A model generated the notes under the pieces. The model had not been told where the DNA came from and did no database searches. It worked only from the letters and a program-made list of their open reading frames with translations. The position numbers were made by a program, and so were the translations under genes. Positions 20,834 through 29,301 of a stretch of DNA of 64,000 nucleotides are shown here, piece after piece. Each line of letters begins with the position of its first letter. Positions within the stretch are counted from its first letter, which is position 1. The stretch comes from Kocuria carniphila (lineage in GTDB: Bacteria > Actinomycetota > Actinomycetes > Actinomycetales > Micrococcaceae): the NCBI RefSeq assembly GCF_004136555.1, contig NZ_NOIT01000018.1, forward strand, positions 1 through 64,000, given 5' to 3'.

Positions 20834-21238
20834 ATGGCTCAGAAAACTCGCGCGACGGCTGCTCGTAAGCCGCGTCGCAAGGTTAATAAGAACGTGACTC
20901 AGGGCCAGGCCCACATCAAGTCCACGTTCAACAACACCATCGTTTCCATCACCGACCCCTCCGGTGCCGTTCTGTCGTGGGCTTCCGCCGGCGGCATGGG
21001 CTTCAAGGGATCCCGTAAATCCACCCCGTTCGCCGCTCAGCAGGCCGCCGAGGCCGCAGCCAAGGGTGCTCAGGAGCACGGCATGCGCAAGGTTGACGTG
21101 TTCGTCAAAGGACCGGGTTCCGGACGTGAAACCGCTATCCGCGCACTGCAGGCCACCGGGCTCGAGGTTGGTTCCATTCAGGACGTCACCCCGTCCGCTC
21201 ACAATGGTTGCCGTCCCCCCAAGCGCCGTCGCGTTTGA
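20834..21238 (+). CDS. rpsK: 30S ribosomal protein uS11 (S11)
   Basis: 30S platform protein that contacts the mRNA exit, 134 aa. It contains [17 protein letters not shown] and [18 protein letters not shown] at the C-terminus. AGGAGAA precedes ATG 20834. rpsD, which follows rpsK in several bacteria, is not here; instead there is a hairpin and a promoter candidate before rpoA. Confidence 0.98.
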   Translation: MAQKTRATAARKPRRKVNKNVTQGQAHIKSTFNNTIVSITDPSGAVLSWASAGGMGFKGSRKSTPFAAQQAAEAAAKGAQEHGMRKVDVFVKGPGSGRETAIRALQATGLEVGSIQDVTPSAHNGCRPPKRRRV

Positions 21239-21252
21239 TGCGTGCAGCGTGA

Positions 21253-21277
21253 GCACCGAACCCTCAGGGTTCGGTGC
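21253..21277 (+). terminator. hairpin between rpsK and rpoA
   Basis: GCACCGAACCC (21253-21263) pairs perfectly with GGGTTCGGTGC (21267-21277), loop TCA. No U-tract. It may be a terminator or attenuator that adjusts rpoA relative to the upstream r-protein genes. Confidence 0.6.
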
Positions 21278-21325
21278 CCGCGCATCGACGCGGTGATCTC
21301 GCCTGATCTCCGCGCACCTCACCCC

Positions 21326-21354
21326 TTGTTTTCCACCACCTGCGTGCGTCATAT
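21326..21354 (+). promoter_or_regulatory. candidate rpoA promoter
   Basis: TTGTTT (21326-21331), 17-nt spacer, TCATAT (21349-21354). It lies between the post-rpsK hairpin and rpoA; moderate match, position plausible. Confidence 0.45.
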
Positions 21355-21382
21355 GGCGGAGGCACGCTGAAAGGAAACATCA

Positions 21383-22402
21383 GTGCTCATCGCACAGCGC
21401 CCCACCCTCACCGAAGAGGTAGTGGCTGATAACCGCTCCCGGTTCGTGATCGAACCGCTCGAGCCCGGTTTCGGCTACACCCTCGGCAACTCCCTGCGCC
21501 GCACTCTCTTGTCCTCCATCCCCGGTGCCGCCGTGACCAGCATCCGCATTGACGGTGTGCTGCACGAGTTCTCCACCGTGGACGGTGTCAAGGAAGACGT
21601 CACCGAGCTGATCTTGAACATCAAGAAGCTCTCGCTCTCCTCCGAGGAGGACGAGCCCGTGACCGCGTGGCTGCGCAAGCAGGGACCCGGCGAAGTGACC
21701 GCCGCTGACATCTCGGCTCCGGCCGGTGTCGAGGTCCACAACCCGGAACTGCACATTGCCACCCTGAACTCCAAGGGCCAGCTGGAGATCGAACTGACGA
21801 TCGAGCGCGGCCGCGGCTACGTTTCTGCTTCGCAGAACAAGTCAGCGGATGCCGAGATCGGTCGCGTTCCGGTCGACTCCATCTACTCCCCGGTGCTCAA
21901 GGTGACGTTCCGCGTGGAAGCCACCCGTGTGGAGCAGCGCACCGACTTCGACAAGCTCATCCTGGACGTGGAGACCAAGGAAGCCATCACCCCGCGTGAT
22001 GCCGTTGCTTCCGCCGGTACCACCCTGGTCGAGTTGTTCGGTCTGGCTCGCGAGCTCAACACCACGGCTGAGGGTATCGAGATCGGCCCGTCTCCCACGG
22101 ACGCTGCCGCTGCCGCTGACATGGCTCTGCCCATCGAGGATCTCGAACTGACGGTTCGTTCCTACAACTGCTTGAAGCGTGAGGGCATCCACAGCGTGGG
22201 TGAACTGGTTGCACGCTCTGAGGCAGACCTGATGGACATCCGTAACTTCGGCGCCAAGTCCATTGACGAGGTCAAGGCCAAGCTCCAGGAGCTCGGACTT
22301 GCTCTCAAGGACTCCCCGCCAGGTTACGACCTCGCCGCGCACGCAGCTTCGTTGGAGGACGAGGACGAGAACAACAACCCGTTCGACGTCGACCTCGACT
22401 GA
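21383..22402 (+). CDS. rpoA: RNA polymerase alpha subunit
   Basis: Alpha subunit; the N-terminal domain dimerises and nucleates polymerase assembly, the C-terminal domain binds UP elements and activators. 339 aa. NTD has [25 protein letters not shown] (about residues 245-305) has [32 protein letters not shown]. The tail is acidic ([15 protein letters not shown]). GTG 21383 follows GAAAGGAA. rplQ is 74 nt downstream. Confidence 0.98.
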   Translation: MLIAQRPTLTEEVVADNRSRFVIEPLEPGFGYTLGNSLRRTLLSSIPGAAVTSIRIDGVLHEFSTVDGVKEDVTELILNIKKLSLSSEEDEPVTAWLRKQGPGEVTAADISAPAGVEVHNPELHIATLNSKGQLEIELTIERGRGYVSASQNKSADAEIGRVPVDSIYSPVLKVTFRVEATRVEQRTDFDKLILDVETKEAITPRDAVASAGTTLVELFGLARELNTTAEGIEIGPSPTDAAAAADMALPIEDLELTVRSYNCLKREGIHSVGELVARSEADLMDIRNFGAKSIDEVKAKLQELGLALKDSPPGYDLAAHAASLEDEDENNNPFDVDLD

Positions 22403-22476
22403 AGTCTTACAACTTTCCCGTTTCTCACGAGGCAGCCTGCTAGCCACGCGAGAGACCGACCACCAGGAGACCTACT

Positions 22477-23238
22477 ATGCCTACCCCTACCAAGGGACCC
22501 CGTCTCGGCGGCGGGCCTACCCACGAGCGCATGATGCTCTCGAACATGTCTCAGCAGCTGTTCGAGCACAAGCGCATCACCACCACGGTGACCAAGGCCA
22601 AGCGCCTTCGCCCGGTGGCCGAGCGTCTGATCACCTTCGCCAAGCGCGGTGACCTGGCTTCTCGCCGCCGTGTGATGCGTCAGCTCAACGACAAGTCCGT
22701 CGTGCACGAGCTGTTCACCGCCATTGCTCCGGCCATGGACGGCCGCGACGGTGGTTACACCCGTATCACGAAGATCGGTAACCGCAAGGGCGACAACGCC
22801 CCCATGGCCGTCATCGAGCTGGTCATGGAGCCCGTTGCTTCCAAGTCCACCGTTGCCGAGGCCGAGAAGGCCACCGAGAAGGCTGCTGCAGCCCCGGCTG
22901 CTCCGGTCGACACCCCGGCTGATACCACTGCCGAAGAGGTCAAGGCTCAGGAGATCCCCGCTGAAGAGCAGGCTCCCGAGACCCCTGAAGAGGCAGCTGA
23001 GGTCGCAGCCGAGAACCAGGACGCTGAGTTCGCCGGTTCACACGCACCGTTGGAGTCCGGCGAAGCCCCCGAGGGCTTCTCCATCAAGGGCAACAAGAAC
23101 TCCATGAAGTACCACGTTCCCGGCTCCCGCTGGTACTCCGGTACCACCGCCGAGATCTGGTTCGATTCCCCGGCCAACGCCGAGGCCGCTGGTTTCCAGC
23201 CGGCCGGTGGCGCTGCCGCTCAGAAGATCTCCGAGTAA
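22477..23238 (+). CDS. rplQ: 50S ribosomal protein bL17 (L17) with Ala/Glu linker and C-terminal Ada-like ('sunset-type') domain
   Basis: Exit-site 50S protein, but 253 aa against about 127 in E. coli. Core L17 covers residues 1-122 ([40 protein letters not shown]). Residues 123-200 are a low-complexity Ala/Glu/Pro linker. Residues 202-243 form a small domain with pattern [18 protein letters not shown], TxAEIWFDS and AEAAGFQP, which resembles the Ada-type metal-binding motif found in secreted nuclease-associated domains but lacks its cysteines. I believe similar tails exist in related actinobacterial L17, but cannot check. A strong terminator follows. Confidence 0.95.
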   Translation: MPTPTKGPRLGGGPTHERMMLSNMSQQLFEHKRITTTVTKAKRLRPVAERLITFAKRGDLASRRRVMRQLNDKSVVHELFTAIAPAMDGRDGGYTRITKIGNRKGDNAPMAVIELVMEPVASKSTVAEAEKATEKAAAAPAAPVDTPADTTAEEVKAQEIPAEEQAPETPEEAAEVAAENQDAEFAGSHAPLESGEAPEGFSIKGNKNSMKYHVPGSRWYSGTTAEIWFDSPANAEAAGFQPAGGAAAQKISE

Positions 23239-23256
23239 GCACGTAGCTGCTTGATC

Positions 23257-23296
23257 GACGCCGCCGCAGGTAACCTGCGGCGGCGTCGTCGTTTTT
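23257..23296 (+). terminator. rplQ terminator
   Basis: GACGCCGCCGCAGG (23257-23270) pairs with CCTGCGGCGGCGTC (23274-23287), loop TAA, followed by GTCGTTTTT. Strong intrinsic terminator. It ends 9 nt before the last base of the truA Shine-Dalgarno region begins, so truA must be read through or use a hidden promoter. Confidence 0.9.
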
Positions 23297-23311
23297 CGGG
23301 AGGTTATGAAC

Positions 23312-24202
23312 ATGTCGGGTGAGTTGGTTCGTCTGCGGATCGATTTGGCCTACGACGGCGCTCCGTTCAGCGGGTGGGCGGCGCAGCCTTCCCTGCCCAC
23401 GGTGCAGGGAGCGGTGGAGGCCGCGCTCGAGCTGGTGCTGCGCCATCCGTTGCGCACCGTGGTGGCCGGTCGCACGGATACGGGTGTGCATGCTCGCCGT
23501 CAGACCGTTCACGTGGATGTTCCGGTCGATGCGTGGGAGACGGTGACGCGTGGCGCGGAGGTTGCCCCCGGGGCGGCTCTGGTGCGCAGGTTGAACGGTG
23601 CGCTCAATCGAGTGCTCGGTAAGGACCGGTCGGTTCTGGGTCTTCAACCAGCCCTCGGTGCCGTGGTGATTCACGACGCCGCTCTGGCACCCGCCGGTTT
23701 CGACGCTAGGTTCTCGGCGTTGTCGCGTAGCTATGCCTATCGCATCTCCGACGCCGCCAGCGGCCACGATCCGCTCACGCGTGGTTTTGCGTGGTGGGTC
23801 AATGAGGAGCTCGACGTCCCTGCCATGAATGCCGCAGTGACCGATCTACTGGGGCTGAACGACTTCCTGAGTTTCTGCAAGCCGCGGGAGGGCGCAACGA
23901 CGATTCGCGAACTGCAATCCGCGTCGGTGGAACGGGATGCTTCGGGTCTTGTGACGGTGCGGCTGCAGGCGGACGCATTCTGCCACCACATGGTCCGCTC
24001 CGTGGTGGGCGCCGCAACACGGGTGGGCCAGGGGCGCTACGAACAGGACTGGTTGGGGGAGCGGTTGGAGGCGCGCGTGCGCGACGCTCGCGTGTTGCTC
24101 GCACCCCCGCACGGGTTGGTTCTGGAATCCGTCGAGTACCCCGCGGATCACGAACTGGCCGCCCGTGCGGAACAGACTCGGGCCAAGCGTCCGGAGGACT
24201 GA
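23312..24202 (+). CDS. truA: tRNA pseudouridine(38-40) synthase TruA
   Basis: Converts U38-U40 in the anticodon stem-loop of many tRNAs to pseudouridine; 296 aa. The catalytic motif GRTDTGVHA places the nucleophilic Asp at residue 56. The conserved HHMVRSVVGA region lies in the C-terminal half. ATG 23312 is preferred to ATG 23306 because GGGAGG (23298-23303) is 8 nt from it. Linkage rplQ-truA is common in actinobacteria. Confidence 0.95.
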   Translation: MSGELVRLRIDLAYDGAPFSGWAAQPSLPTVQGAVEAALELVLRHPLRTVVAGRTDTGVHARRQTVHVDVPVDAWETVTRGAEVAPGAALVRRLNGALNRVLGKDRSVLGLQPALGAVVIHDAALAPAGFDARFSALSRSYAYRISDAASGHDPLTRGFAWWVNEELDVPAMNAAVTDLLGLNDFLSFCKPREGATTIRELQSASVERDASGLVTVRLQADAFCHHMVRSVVGAATRVGQGRYEQDWLGERLEARVRDARVLLAPPHGLVLESVEYPADHELAARAEQTRAKRPED

Positions 24203-24281
24203 ACCCCTGGTTACCGACTGGTTGAACGCGTAGTCTCGGTAGAAGAGCACTCATCTTTGCGGCTCTGACCCGGAGGCATTC

Positions 24282-24545
24282 ATGACCAGCGCAACCTCAG
24301 AACGTCAGACGAGTCCCATCTGGGACGGGCCCATCGCCCCGAAAGTGGCGTGGGTGTGTGCCTTCCTTAGCCTGGCCGCCGTGAGTTTCGCCCTGCTGGG
24401 GTACTCCGCGGGCACCTGGCTCTCTTTCCCCCTCGGCCTGCTCGGGGCTATCGCCGGAGGAAACTCACGGCGCTTCCTTCCCATGATCCTGTGCATTATC
24501 GCGGCCTTGGTACTGCCCCTGGCGATGACCCTGACGGGATTCTGA
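24282..24545 (+). CDS. Small hydrophobic membrane protein of unknown function
   Basis: 87 aa. A short polar N-terminus (about 20 residues) is followed by a hydrophobic segment around residues 24-42, a glycine-rich hydrophobic segment around 46-60, an RR pair, and a third hydrophobic segment around 67-85 ending LAMTLTGF. It has a good Shine-Dalgarno (CGGAGG, 8 nt before ATG). I do not recognise a named family. Its place between truA and rplM, on the same strand, suggests a housekeeping membrane role, but nothing in the sequence shows which. Confidence 0.65.
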   Translation: MTSATSERQTSPIWDGPIAPKVAWVCAFLSLAAVSFALLGYSAGTWLSFPLGLLGAIAGGNSRRFLPMILCIIAALVLPLAMTLTGF

Positions 24546-24610
24546 CCGCGATAGGTGGGAGCGCGCCGTCGGCGGACGTCGTGTGTGTGGAAACGCGGAG
24601 GATCCGTTAA

Positions 24611-24640
24611 TTGGCGCGGATTTGAAGCTTCCGGTAACAT
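24611..24640 (+). promoter_or_regulatory. rplM-rpsI promoter
   Basis: TTGGCG (24611-24616), 18-nt spacer, TAACAT (24635-24640). It predicts a leader of about 190 nt before rplM. The rest of the 290-bp gap (24546-24835) shows no gene. Confidence 0.6.
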
Positions 24641-24835
24641 TGATTGCTGTTGTGCGTGCCCGCCTCGGTCACGTGTACCCAAAGCGGTTGCTCATGTTGC
24701 AGAGCGCACGACCGATTGGTGCACCGGGTTGCGGGAGCGCGGATGCCGCCAGGCTCTCACCCTGGCCCCGAAGCACAGCGAAACAACCCGACACGGTCTC
24801 TCGTGTCATCAGTAGACAAACGAAGGCAGATCAAC

Positions 24836-25279
24836 GTGCGTACGTACACTCCGAAGCCCGGTGACGTCCAGCGTCAGTGGCACGTCATCGACGCCACCGA
24901 CGTAGTCCTGGGTCGTCTTGCCAGCCAGACCGCAACACTGCTGCGCGGGAAGCACAAGCCGACCTTCGCTCCCCACGTGGACATGGGCGATTTCGTCATC
25001 ATCATCAACGCAGAAAAGGTCGCACTGACCGGCGCCAAGCTGGAACAGAAGCGTGCCTACCGCCACTCCGGTTACCCGGGCGGTCTCAAGTCCACCAACT
25101 ACGCAGAGTTGCTGGAAAAGAACCCCACCCGTGCAGTGGAAAAGGCCATCAAGGGCATGCTGCCCAAGAACAAGCTGGCCGCTCAGCAGCTTTCCAAGCT
25201 GAAGGTCTACGCAGGCCCCGAGCACCCGCACTCGGCACAGCAGCCCAAGCCCTACGAATTCACCCAGGTCGCCCAGTAA
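24836..25279 (+). CDS. rplM: 50S ribosomal protein uL13 (L13)
   Basis: Early-assembly 50S protein, 147 aa, the normal length, beginning (M)[19 protein letters not shown] with [11 protein letters not shown] close behind. The frame is open upstream by 64 codons, but GTG 24836 gives the family N-terminus; the Shine-Dalgarno GAAGG is modest. It forms the universal rplM-rpsI pair, 32 nt apart. Confidence 0.97.
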   Translation: MRTYTPKPGDVQRQWHVIDATDVVLGRLASQTATLLRGKHKPTFAPHVDMGDFVIIINAEKVALTGAKLEQKRAYRHSGYPGGLKSTNYAELLEKNPTRAVEKAIKGMLPKNKLAAQQLSKLKVYAGPEHPHSAQQPKPYEFTQVAQ

Positions 25280-25311
25280 TTCGGGCCAACGAGAGCACAA
25301 CAAGGAGAATC

Positions 25312-25839
25312 GTGGCTCAGAATACTGAAGAAGTAGAAGTTACCGAGATTGTCGAAGGTGCTGACGGCACCGAGGAGCTGAGCAGCTACACCTCGGAATC
25401 CACCGGCCCCGTCGAAGGTGGTGCCCCCGCTTCCGAGCGCGCACCCCTCACCGTTTCCGGTCAGGCTGTCGGCCGTCGCAAGCAGGCCATCGCCCGCGTG
25501 CGCCTGGTCCCCGGGTCCGGCAAGTGGATCGTCAACGGCCGCGAACTGGCCGAGTACTTCCCGAACAAGCTCCACCAGCAGGAAGTGAACGATCCGTTCC
25601 GTCTGCTGGACCTCGAAGGCGCTTACGACGTGACCGCTCGCATCTCCGGTGGTGGCCCCTCGGGCCAGGCCGGTGCCATGCGTCTCGGCATCGCCCGTGC
25701 ACTGAACGAGATTGACTTGGAGCACAACCGCCCGGCACTCAAGAAGGCCGGCTTCCTGACTCGTGACGCCCGCGTCATCGAGCGCAAGAAGGCAGGCCTC
25801 AAGAAGGCCCGCAAGGCTCCGCAGTACTCCAAGCGCTAA
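25312..25839 (+). CDS. rpsI: 30S ribosomal protein uS9 (S9) with acidic N-terminal extension
   Basis: 30S head protein whose C-terminal SKR tail touches P-site tRNA; 175 aa, about 45 more than E. coli. Residues 1-44 are acidic and Ser/Thr-rich ([15 protein letters not shown]). The core starts at about residue 47 with [18 protein letters not shown] and ends KAPQYSKR, the conserved tail. AAGGAG (25302-25307) supports GTG 25312; the much longer open frame upstream is a shadow of rplM. A 17-bp terminator follows. Confidence 0.97.
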   Translation: MAQNTEEVEVTEIVEGADGTEELSSYTSESTGPVEGGAPASERAPLTVSGQAVGRRKQAIARVRLVPGSGKWIVNGRELAEYFPNKLHQQEVNDPFRLLDLEGAYDVTARISGGGPSGQAGAMRLGIARALNEIDLEHNRPALKKAGFLTRDARVIERKKAGLKKARKAPQYSKR

Positions 25840-25856
25840 TCCAGCGTTTACGAACC

Positions 25857-25905
25857 GGGTCCCGCATTTCGGCTTTTGCCGAAGCGCGGGGCCCGCTTCG
25901 TTTTA
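25857..25905 (+). terminator. rplM-rpsI terminator
   Basis: A 17-nt arm 25857-25873 pairs with 25878-25894 (two G-U pairs, one mismatch) around a TTTT loop, followed by GCTTCGTTTTA. Strong intrinsic terminator. Confidence 0.92.
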
Positions 25906-25913
25906 AGTGTCGC

Positions 25914-26010
25914 TACAGCCCTTGCAGGCATCTCATGTTTCGGTAGAGCCCTTGCGCAGCTGTAGAAGGGTTCTAACGGCGCACAATGTGCGCGGCAAGG
26001 TTCTAATGGC
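25914..26010 (+). repeat. Paired direct repeats and a palindrome upstream of ppk2
   Basis: TACAGCCCTTGC (25914-25925) and TAGAGCCCTTGC (25944-25955) are exactly 30 bp apart. GGTTCTAACGGC (25969-25980) and GGTTCTAATGGC (25999-26010) are also exactly 30 bp apart. Between the latter is a perfect 15-bp palindrome GCGCACA-A-TGTGCGC (25979-25993). AGAGCCCTT (25945-25953) and AAGGGTTCT (25966-25974) can pair as an inverted repeat with one G-U. No gene is seen in 25906-26181. These look like protein-binding sites or an RNA element ahead of ppk2; the ligand is unknown. Confidence 0.6.
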
Positions 26011-26181
26011 ACATATGGCGGTTTCGCGTCTCAAGTGGCCTAGCGCGTACGTGGTGGGGGAGCGGCGTCGGCGACTCGTGCCCGCGCAACCGGCCAACGC
26101 GACCCGAACAAGAAGCAAATGGGGCGTAAAATGGGACGCGGAGCACAGTGGCTCCGCACCCGAATCCACGAGAGGGCCCGG

Positions 26182-27234
26182 ATGAGCACGCAAGCGGACC
26201 AGAACCAGAGCAAGACTTCGGCGAAGAAGGACCAGGACAAGAAGGCCGTCGCTGAGGAACTCGCCCAGGAAAAGGATGTCGTGACGAGCGAGATCGACCA
26301 GGAAGAGCACCACCGCATCTCCGTGGTCGAGGATTACGCGGCTGAGCTGGACGAGATTGCGGAACTCGGCCGCAAGCTCCACGACGATGCCGGACTGTCC
26401 CGCTCCGATGCGTGGAAGCGCGGCTACCCGTACGACGAGAAGATGAGCCGCAAGGAGTACGAGAAGACCAAGCGTGCTCTGCAGATCGAGCTCCTCAAAC
26501 TTCAGCTCTGGATCAAGGAAACAGGTCAGAAGCTGCTGATCATTTTTGAAGGCCGCGATGCCGCGGGCAAGGGTGGTTCGATCAAGCGCTTCACCGAGCA
26601 CCTCAACCCACGTGGTGCTCGCGTGGTGGCGCTCGAGAAGCCCACCGACATCGAGCAGACCCAGTGGTACTTCCAGCGTTACATCAAGCACCTGCCCTCC
26701 GGTGGCGAAATCGTGCTGATGGACCGTTCGTGGTACAACCGTGCCGGCGTGGAGCGCGTGATGGGTTACTGCACGTCGCAGCAGTATTACGAATTCATGC
26801 GTCAGGCCCCCGAGTTCGAGCGCATGCTGGTGAACTCAGACACCCACCTGATCAAGTTCTGGTTCTCGGTGACCCGTGCCGAGCAGTTGGCTCGTTTCCA
26901 GGCTCGTCGTACGGATCCCGTGCGTCAGTGGAAGCTGTCACCGACCGACGTGGCATCCCTGGACAAGTGGGATGACTACACGGAGGCCAAGGAAGCCATG
27001 TTCTTCTACACGGATACCGGGGACGCTCCCTGGACCGTGATCAAGTCCAACGACAAGAAGCGCGCCCGCCTGGAAGCCATGCGCCACGTCCTGTCCCAGT
27101 TCGACTACCCGAATAAGGACCACTCCGTAGTGGGCACGCCCGACCCCAAGATCGTGGGCGGTTCCAACGACGTCATGGACGACAACGGAGTCAACCCGGA
27201 CGGGTTTCCGGTAGTCCGACCCGGCAACGACTAG
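26182..27234 (+). CDS. ppk2: Polyphosphate kinase 2 family protein
   Basis: PPK2 enzymes transfer phosphate between inorganic polyphosphate and nucleoside diphosphates (class I usually favours ADP or GDP to triphosphate). 350 aa from ATG 26182; upstream frame extension lacks family similarity. The first 60 residues are highly charged. Walker A EGRDAAGKGGS (residues 123-133) and the lid/Walker B region MDRSWYNRAGVERVMG (180-195) are intact. The C-terminal tail (VGTPDPKIVGGSNDVMDDNG) is unusual and may be lineage-specific. Upstream DNA has paired repeats. Exact class cannot be decided by eye. Confidence 0.93.
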   Translation: MSTQADQNQSKTSAKKDQDKKAVAEELAQEKDVVTSEIDQEEHHRISVVEDYAAELDEIAELGRKLHDDAGLSRSDAWKRGYPYDEKMSRKEYEKTKRALQIELLKLQLWIKETGQKLLIIFEGRDAAGKGGSIKRFTEHLNPRGARVVALEKPTDIEQTQWYFQRYIKHLPSGGEIVLMDRSWYNRAGVERVMGYCTSQQYYEFMRQAPEFERMLVNSDTHLIKFWFSVTRAEQLARFQARRTDPVRQWKLSPTDVASLDKWDDYTEAKEAMFFYTDTGDAPWTVIKSNDKKRARLEAMRHVLSQFDYPNKDHSVVGTPDPKIVGGSNDVMDDNGVNPDGFPVVRPGND

Positions 27235-27282
27235 TCGATGCGCTTCGCGGTTCTCGCGTGGCACGTCGTAGGATGACAGGCG

Positions 27283-28635
27283 ATGTCTAGAATTTTTGGA
27301 ACGGACGGCATTCGCGGACTCGCGAACGGCCTCCTCACAGCTGACCTTGCAATGGAGCTGTCTCAAGCAGCCGCGATCGTGTTGGGCCACGGGCACGCCA
27401 AGCCCGGCGTCCGACCTCGAGCCGTGGTCGCACGGGACGGTCGCGCGAGCGGCGAGTTCATCGGGGCGGCGGTCACCGCCGGTCTGGCGAGCTCCGGCGT
27501 GGACGTCTACGACGCCGGGGTGATTCCCACTCCGGCCACGGCGTACCTCGTGGCGGACATCGACGCCGATTTCGGTGTCATGATCTCCGCATCCCACAAC
27601 CCCGCTCCGGACAACGGCATCAAGTTCCTTGCCCACGGGGGTAAGAAACTGCCGGACTCCATCGAGGACAAAATCCAGGAAGTCTACGAGAAGCGCGAGT
27701 TCCTGCGCCCCACGGGTGCTCAAGTCGGCCGCATCAACCGGCTCTCGGACGCCGAGGACCGCTACATCCTGCACCTGGTCGGCGCGATTCCGCAGCGTCT
27801 CGACGGTCTCACGGTGGTTCTGGACTGTGCCCACGGCGCGGCATCCGGTTCCTCGCCGGATGCCTTCCGCGACGCCGGTGCCAATATTCACGTGATCGGC
27901 GCCCAGCCGGACGGCCTCAACATCAATGACGGCGTGGGCTCCACCCACCTGGGGCCACTCAAGGAAGCGGTCATCAAGTACGGCGCGGATCTCGGCATCG
28001 CCCACGACGGCGACGCCGATCGCTGCCTGGCCGTGGACCACACCGGTACCGAGGTGGACGGCGACCAGATCATGTGCATCCTTGCAATGGCCATGAAGGA
28101 CGCAGGCAAGCTCAACCAGGACACCCTGGTGGCCACGGTCATGAGCAACCTGGGTCTGCAGCTGGCACTCGAAGAGCAGGGCATCCGCCTGGAACGAGCA
28201 GCGGTGGGTGACCGGTACGTCCTGGAATCCATGGTCGCCAACGGTTACAACCTGGGTGGCGAGCAGTCGGGTCACGTGATCATGGCCGATTACGCCACGA
28301 CCGGTGACGGTCTGCTGACCGGCCTGATGTTGGCTTCACGCGTTGCGCAGACCGGAATGCCGCTGTCCGAATTGGCCTCCGTCATGACCCGCATGCCGCA
28401 GACGATGATCAATGTGGCCAACGTGGACAAGGCCGCTGCCAAGACTCACCCCGAGGTACTTGCCGCAGTGGCGGAGACCGAGGAGCGCCTTGGCGGAGAA
28501 GGGCGTGTCCTATTGCGCCCGTCCGGTACCGAACCGGTGGTGCGTGTCATGGTCGAGGCCGCCAGTCACGAGCAGGCCCGACATGAAGCCGAGGCACTAG
28601 TGAAGATCGTGGAGCAGCACCTTCGCCTGAGCTGA
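27283..28635 (+). CDS. glmM: Phosphoglucosamine mutase
   Basis: Interconverts glucosamine-6-phosphate and glucosamine-1-phosphate on the route to UDP-GlcNAc; 450 aa. It begins [15 protein letters not shown]; the active phosphoserine is S104 in ISASHNP, the metal loop is DGDADRC, and the sugar-binding GGEQSGHVI follows. There is no Shine-Dalgarno; TAGGAT (27269-27274) ends 8 nt before ATG 27283, suggesting a very short or absent leader. glmS lies 1.7 kb downstream, separated by the reverse-strand mscL and coaA. Confidence 0.97.
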   Translation: MSRIFGTDGIRGLANGLLTADLAMELSQAAAIVLGHGHAKPGVRPRAVVARDGRASGEFIGAAVTAGLASSGVDVYDAGVIPTPATAYLVADIDADFGVMISASHNPAPDNGIKFLAHGGKKLPDSIEDKIQEVYEKREFLRPTGAQVGRINRLSDAEDRYILHLVGAIPQRLDGLTVVLDCAHGAASGSSPDAFRDAGANIHVIGAQPDGLNINDGVGSTHLGPLKEAVIKYGADLGIAHDGDADRCLAVDHTGTEVDGDQIMCILAMAMKDAGKLNQDTLVATVMSNLGLQLALEEQGIRLERAAVGDRYVLESMVANGYNLGGEQSGHVIMADYATTGDGLLTGLMLASRVAQTGMPLSELASVMTRMPQTMINVANVDKAAAKTHPEVLAAVAETEERLGGEGRVLLRPSGTEPVVRVMVEAASHEQARHEAEALVKIVEQHLRLS

Positions 28636-28661
28636 TCCGGTTCCGGTTCGCTTTTTAACTA

Positions 28662-28697
28662 CTGAGGCCCCGCTTCCTTCTGGAAGCGGGGCCTCAG
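28662..28697 (+). terminator. Bidirectional terminator between glmM and mscL
   Basis: CTGAGGCCCCGCTTCC (28662-28677) pairs with GGAAGCGGGGCCTCAG (28682-28697), loop TTCT: 16 bp perfect. It lies between convergent genes and can serve both; no U-tract on either side. Confidence 0.85.
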
Positions 28698-28722
28698 CAG
28701 TAGTCGGGATAGTTGGAAAGAA

Positions 28723-29151
28723 TTACAGGGTCTTGGAACCGGGGCCGTCCACGGTGCCACCCTTGCCTGCAACCAGTGCGTCGCGGATTTCAGTGAGCAG
28801 CAGGGTGTTGGGATCGGCTTCCTCGGCGGCGGGGTCGATGCCCAGGCGACGGTTGCGAGCCTCGATCATCTTGTTCATCGGCAGGACGATGGCGAAGTAG
28901 ACAGCGGCTGCGATCAGCAGGAAGTTGACGATGGCGGTCAGCAGGACACCGAACTTGATGTCGTTGCCGTTGAAGGTGACCAGCGCGAAATTGTCGAAGT
29001 TGGGAGAGCCCACAATGCCGGAGATGGCGGGCATGAGGACGGATTCAACCAGAGCGTTGACGATCTGGCCGAAGGCAGCGCCGATGATGACGGCGACGGC
29101 AAGGTCGAGGACATTGCCCTTCATGATGAATTCTTTGAAACCATTAAGCAT
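28723..29151 (-). CDS. mscL: Large-conductance mechanosensitive channel MscL
   Basis: Pentameric stretch-activated channel that releases solutes on osmotic downshock; inner membrane, 142 aa. It begins MLNGFKEFIMKGNVLDLAVAVIIG, the amphipathic helix plus first membrane segment, followed by a second segment around residues 65-90 (LLTAIVNFLLIAAAVYFAIV). The acidic C-terminus (ADPNTLLLTEIRDAL) matches the family bundle. TAATCT lies 6 nt before the ATG on the reverse strand (complement of 29158-29163) with no Shine-Dalgarno, predicting a leaderless mRNA. Confidence 0.96.
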   Translation of the reverse strand: MLNGFKEFIMKGNVLDLAVAVIIGAAFGQIVNALVESVLMPAISGIVGSPNFDNFALVTFNGNDIKFGVLLTAIVNFLLIAAAVYFAIVLPMNKMIEARNRRLGIDPAAEEADPNTLLLTEIRDALVAGKGGTVDGPGSKTL

Positions 29152-29301
29152 GGCGATAGATTACCCAGACCGCTGGCCAACAGGAAACAAAAAAGAGCAA
29201 AGTTATCCAACATCACACTTAAATTAGAAAGCTACCTTGCTAATTCCCGCATTATTGGTATACGCACTAGTGACAAGTCATGAATTAGTCATCGAAAGGT
29301 A

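Noticed and set aside
25907-26185. 92-codon frame upstream of ppk2
   Set aside because: It spans the repeat/palindrome region and overlaps the ppk2 start; no recognisable motif.
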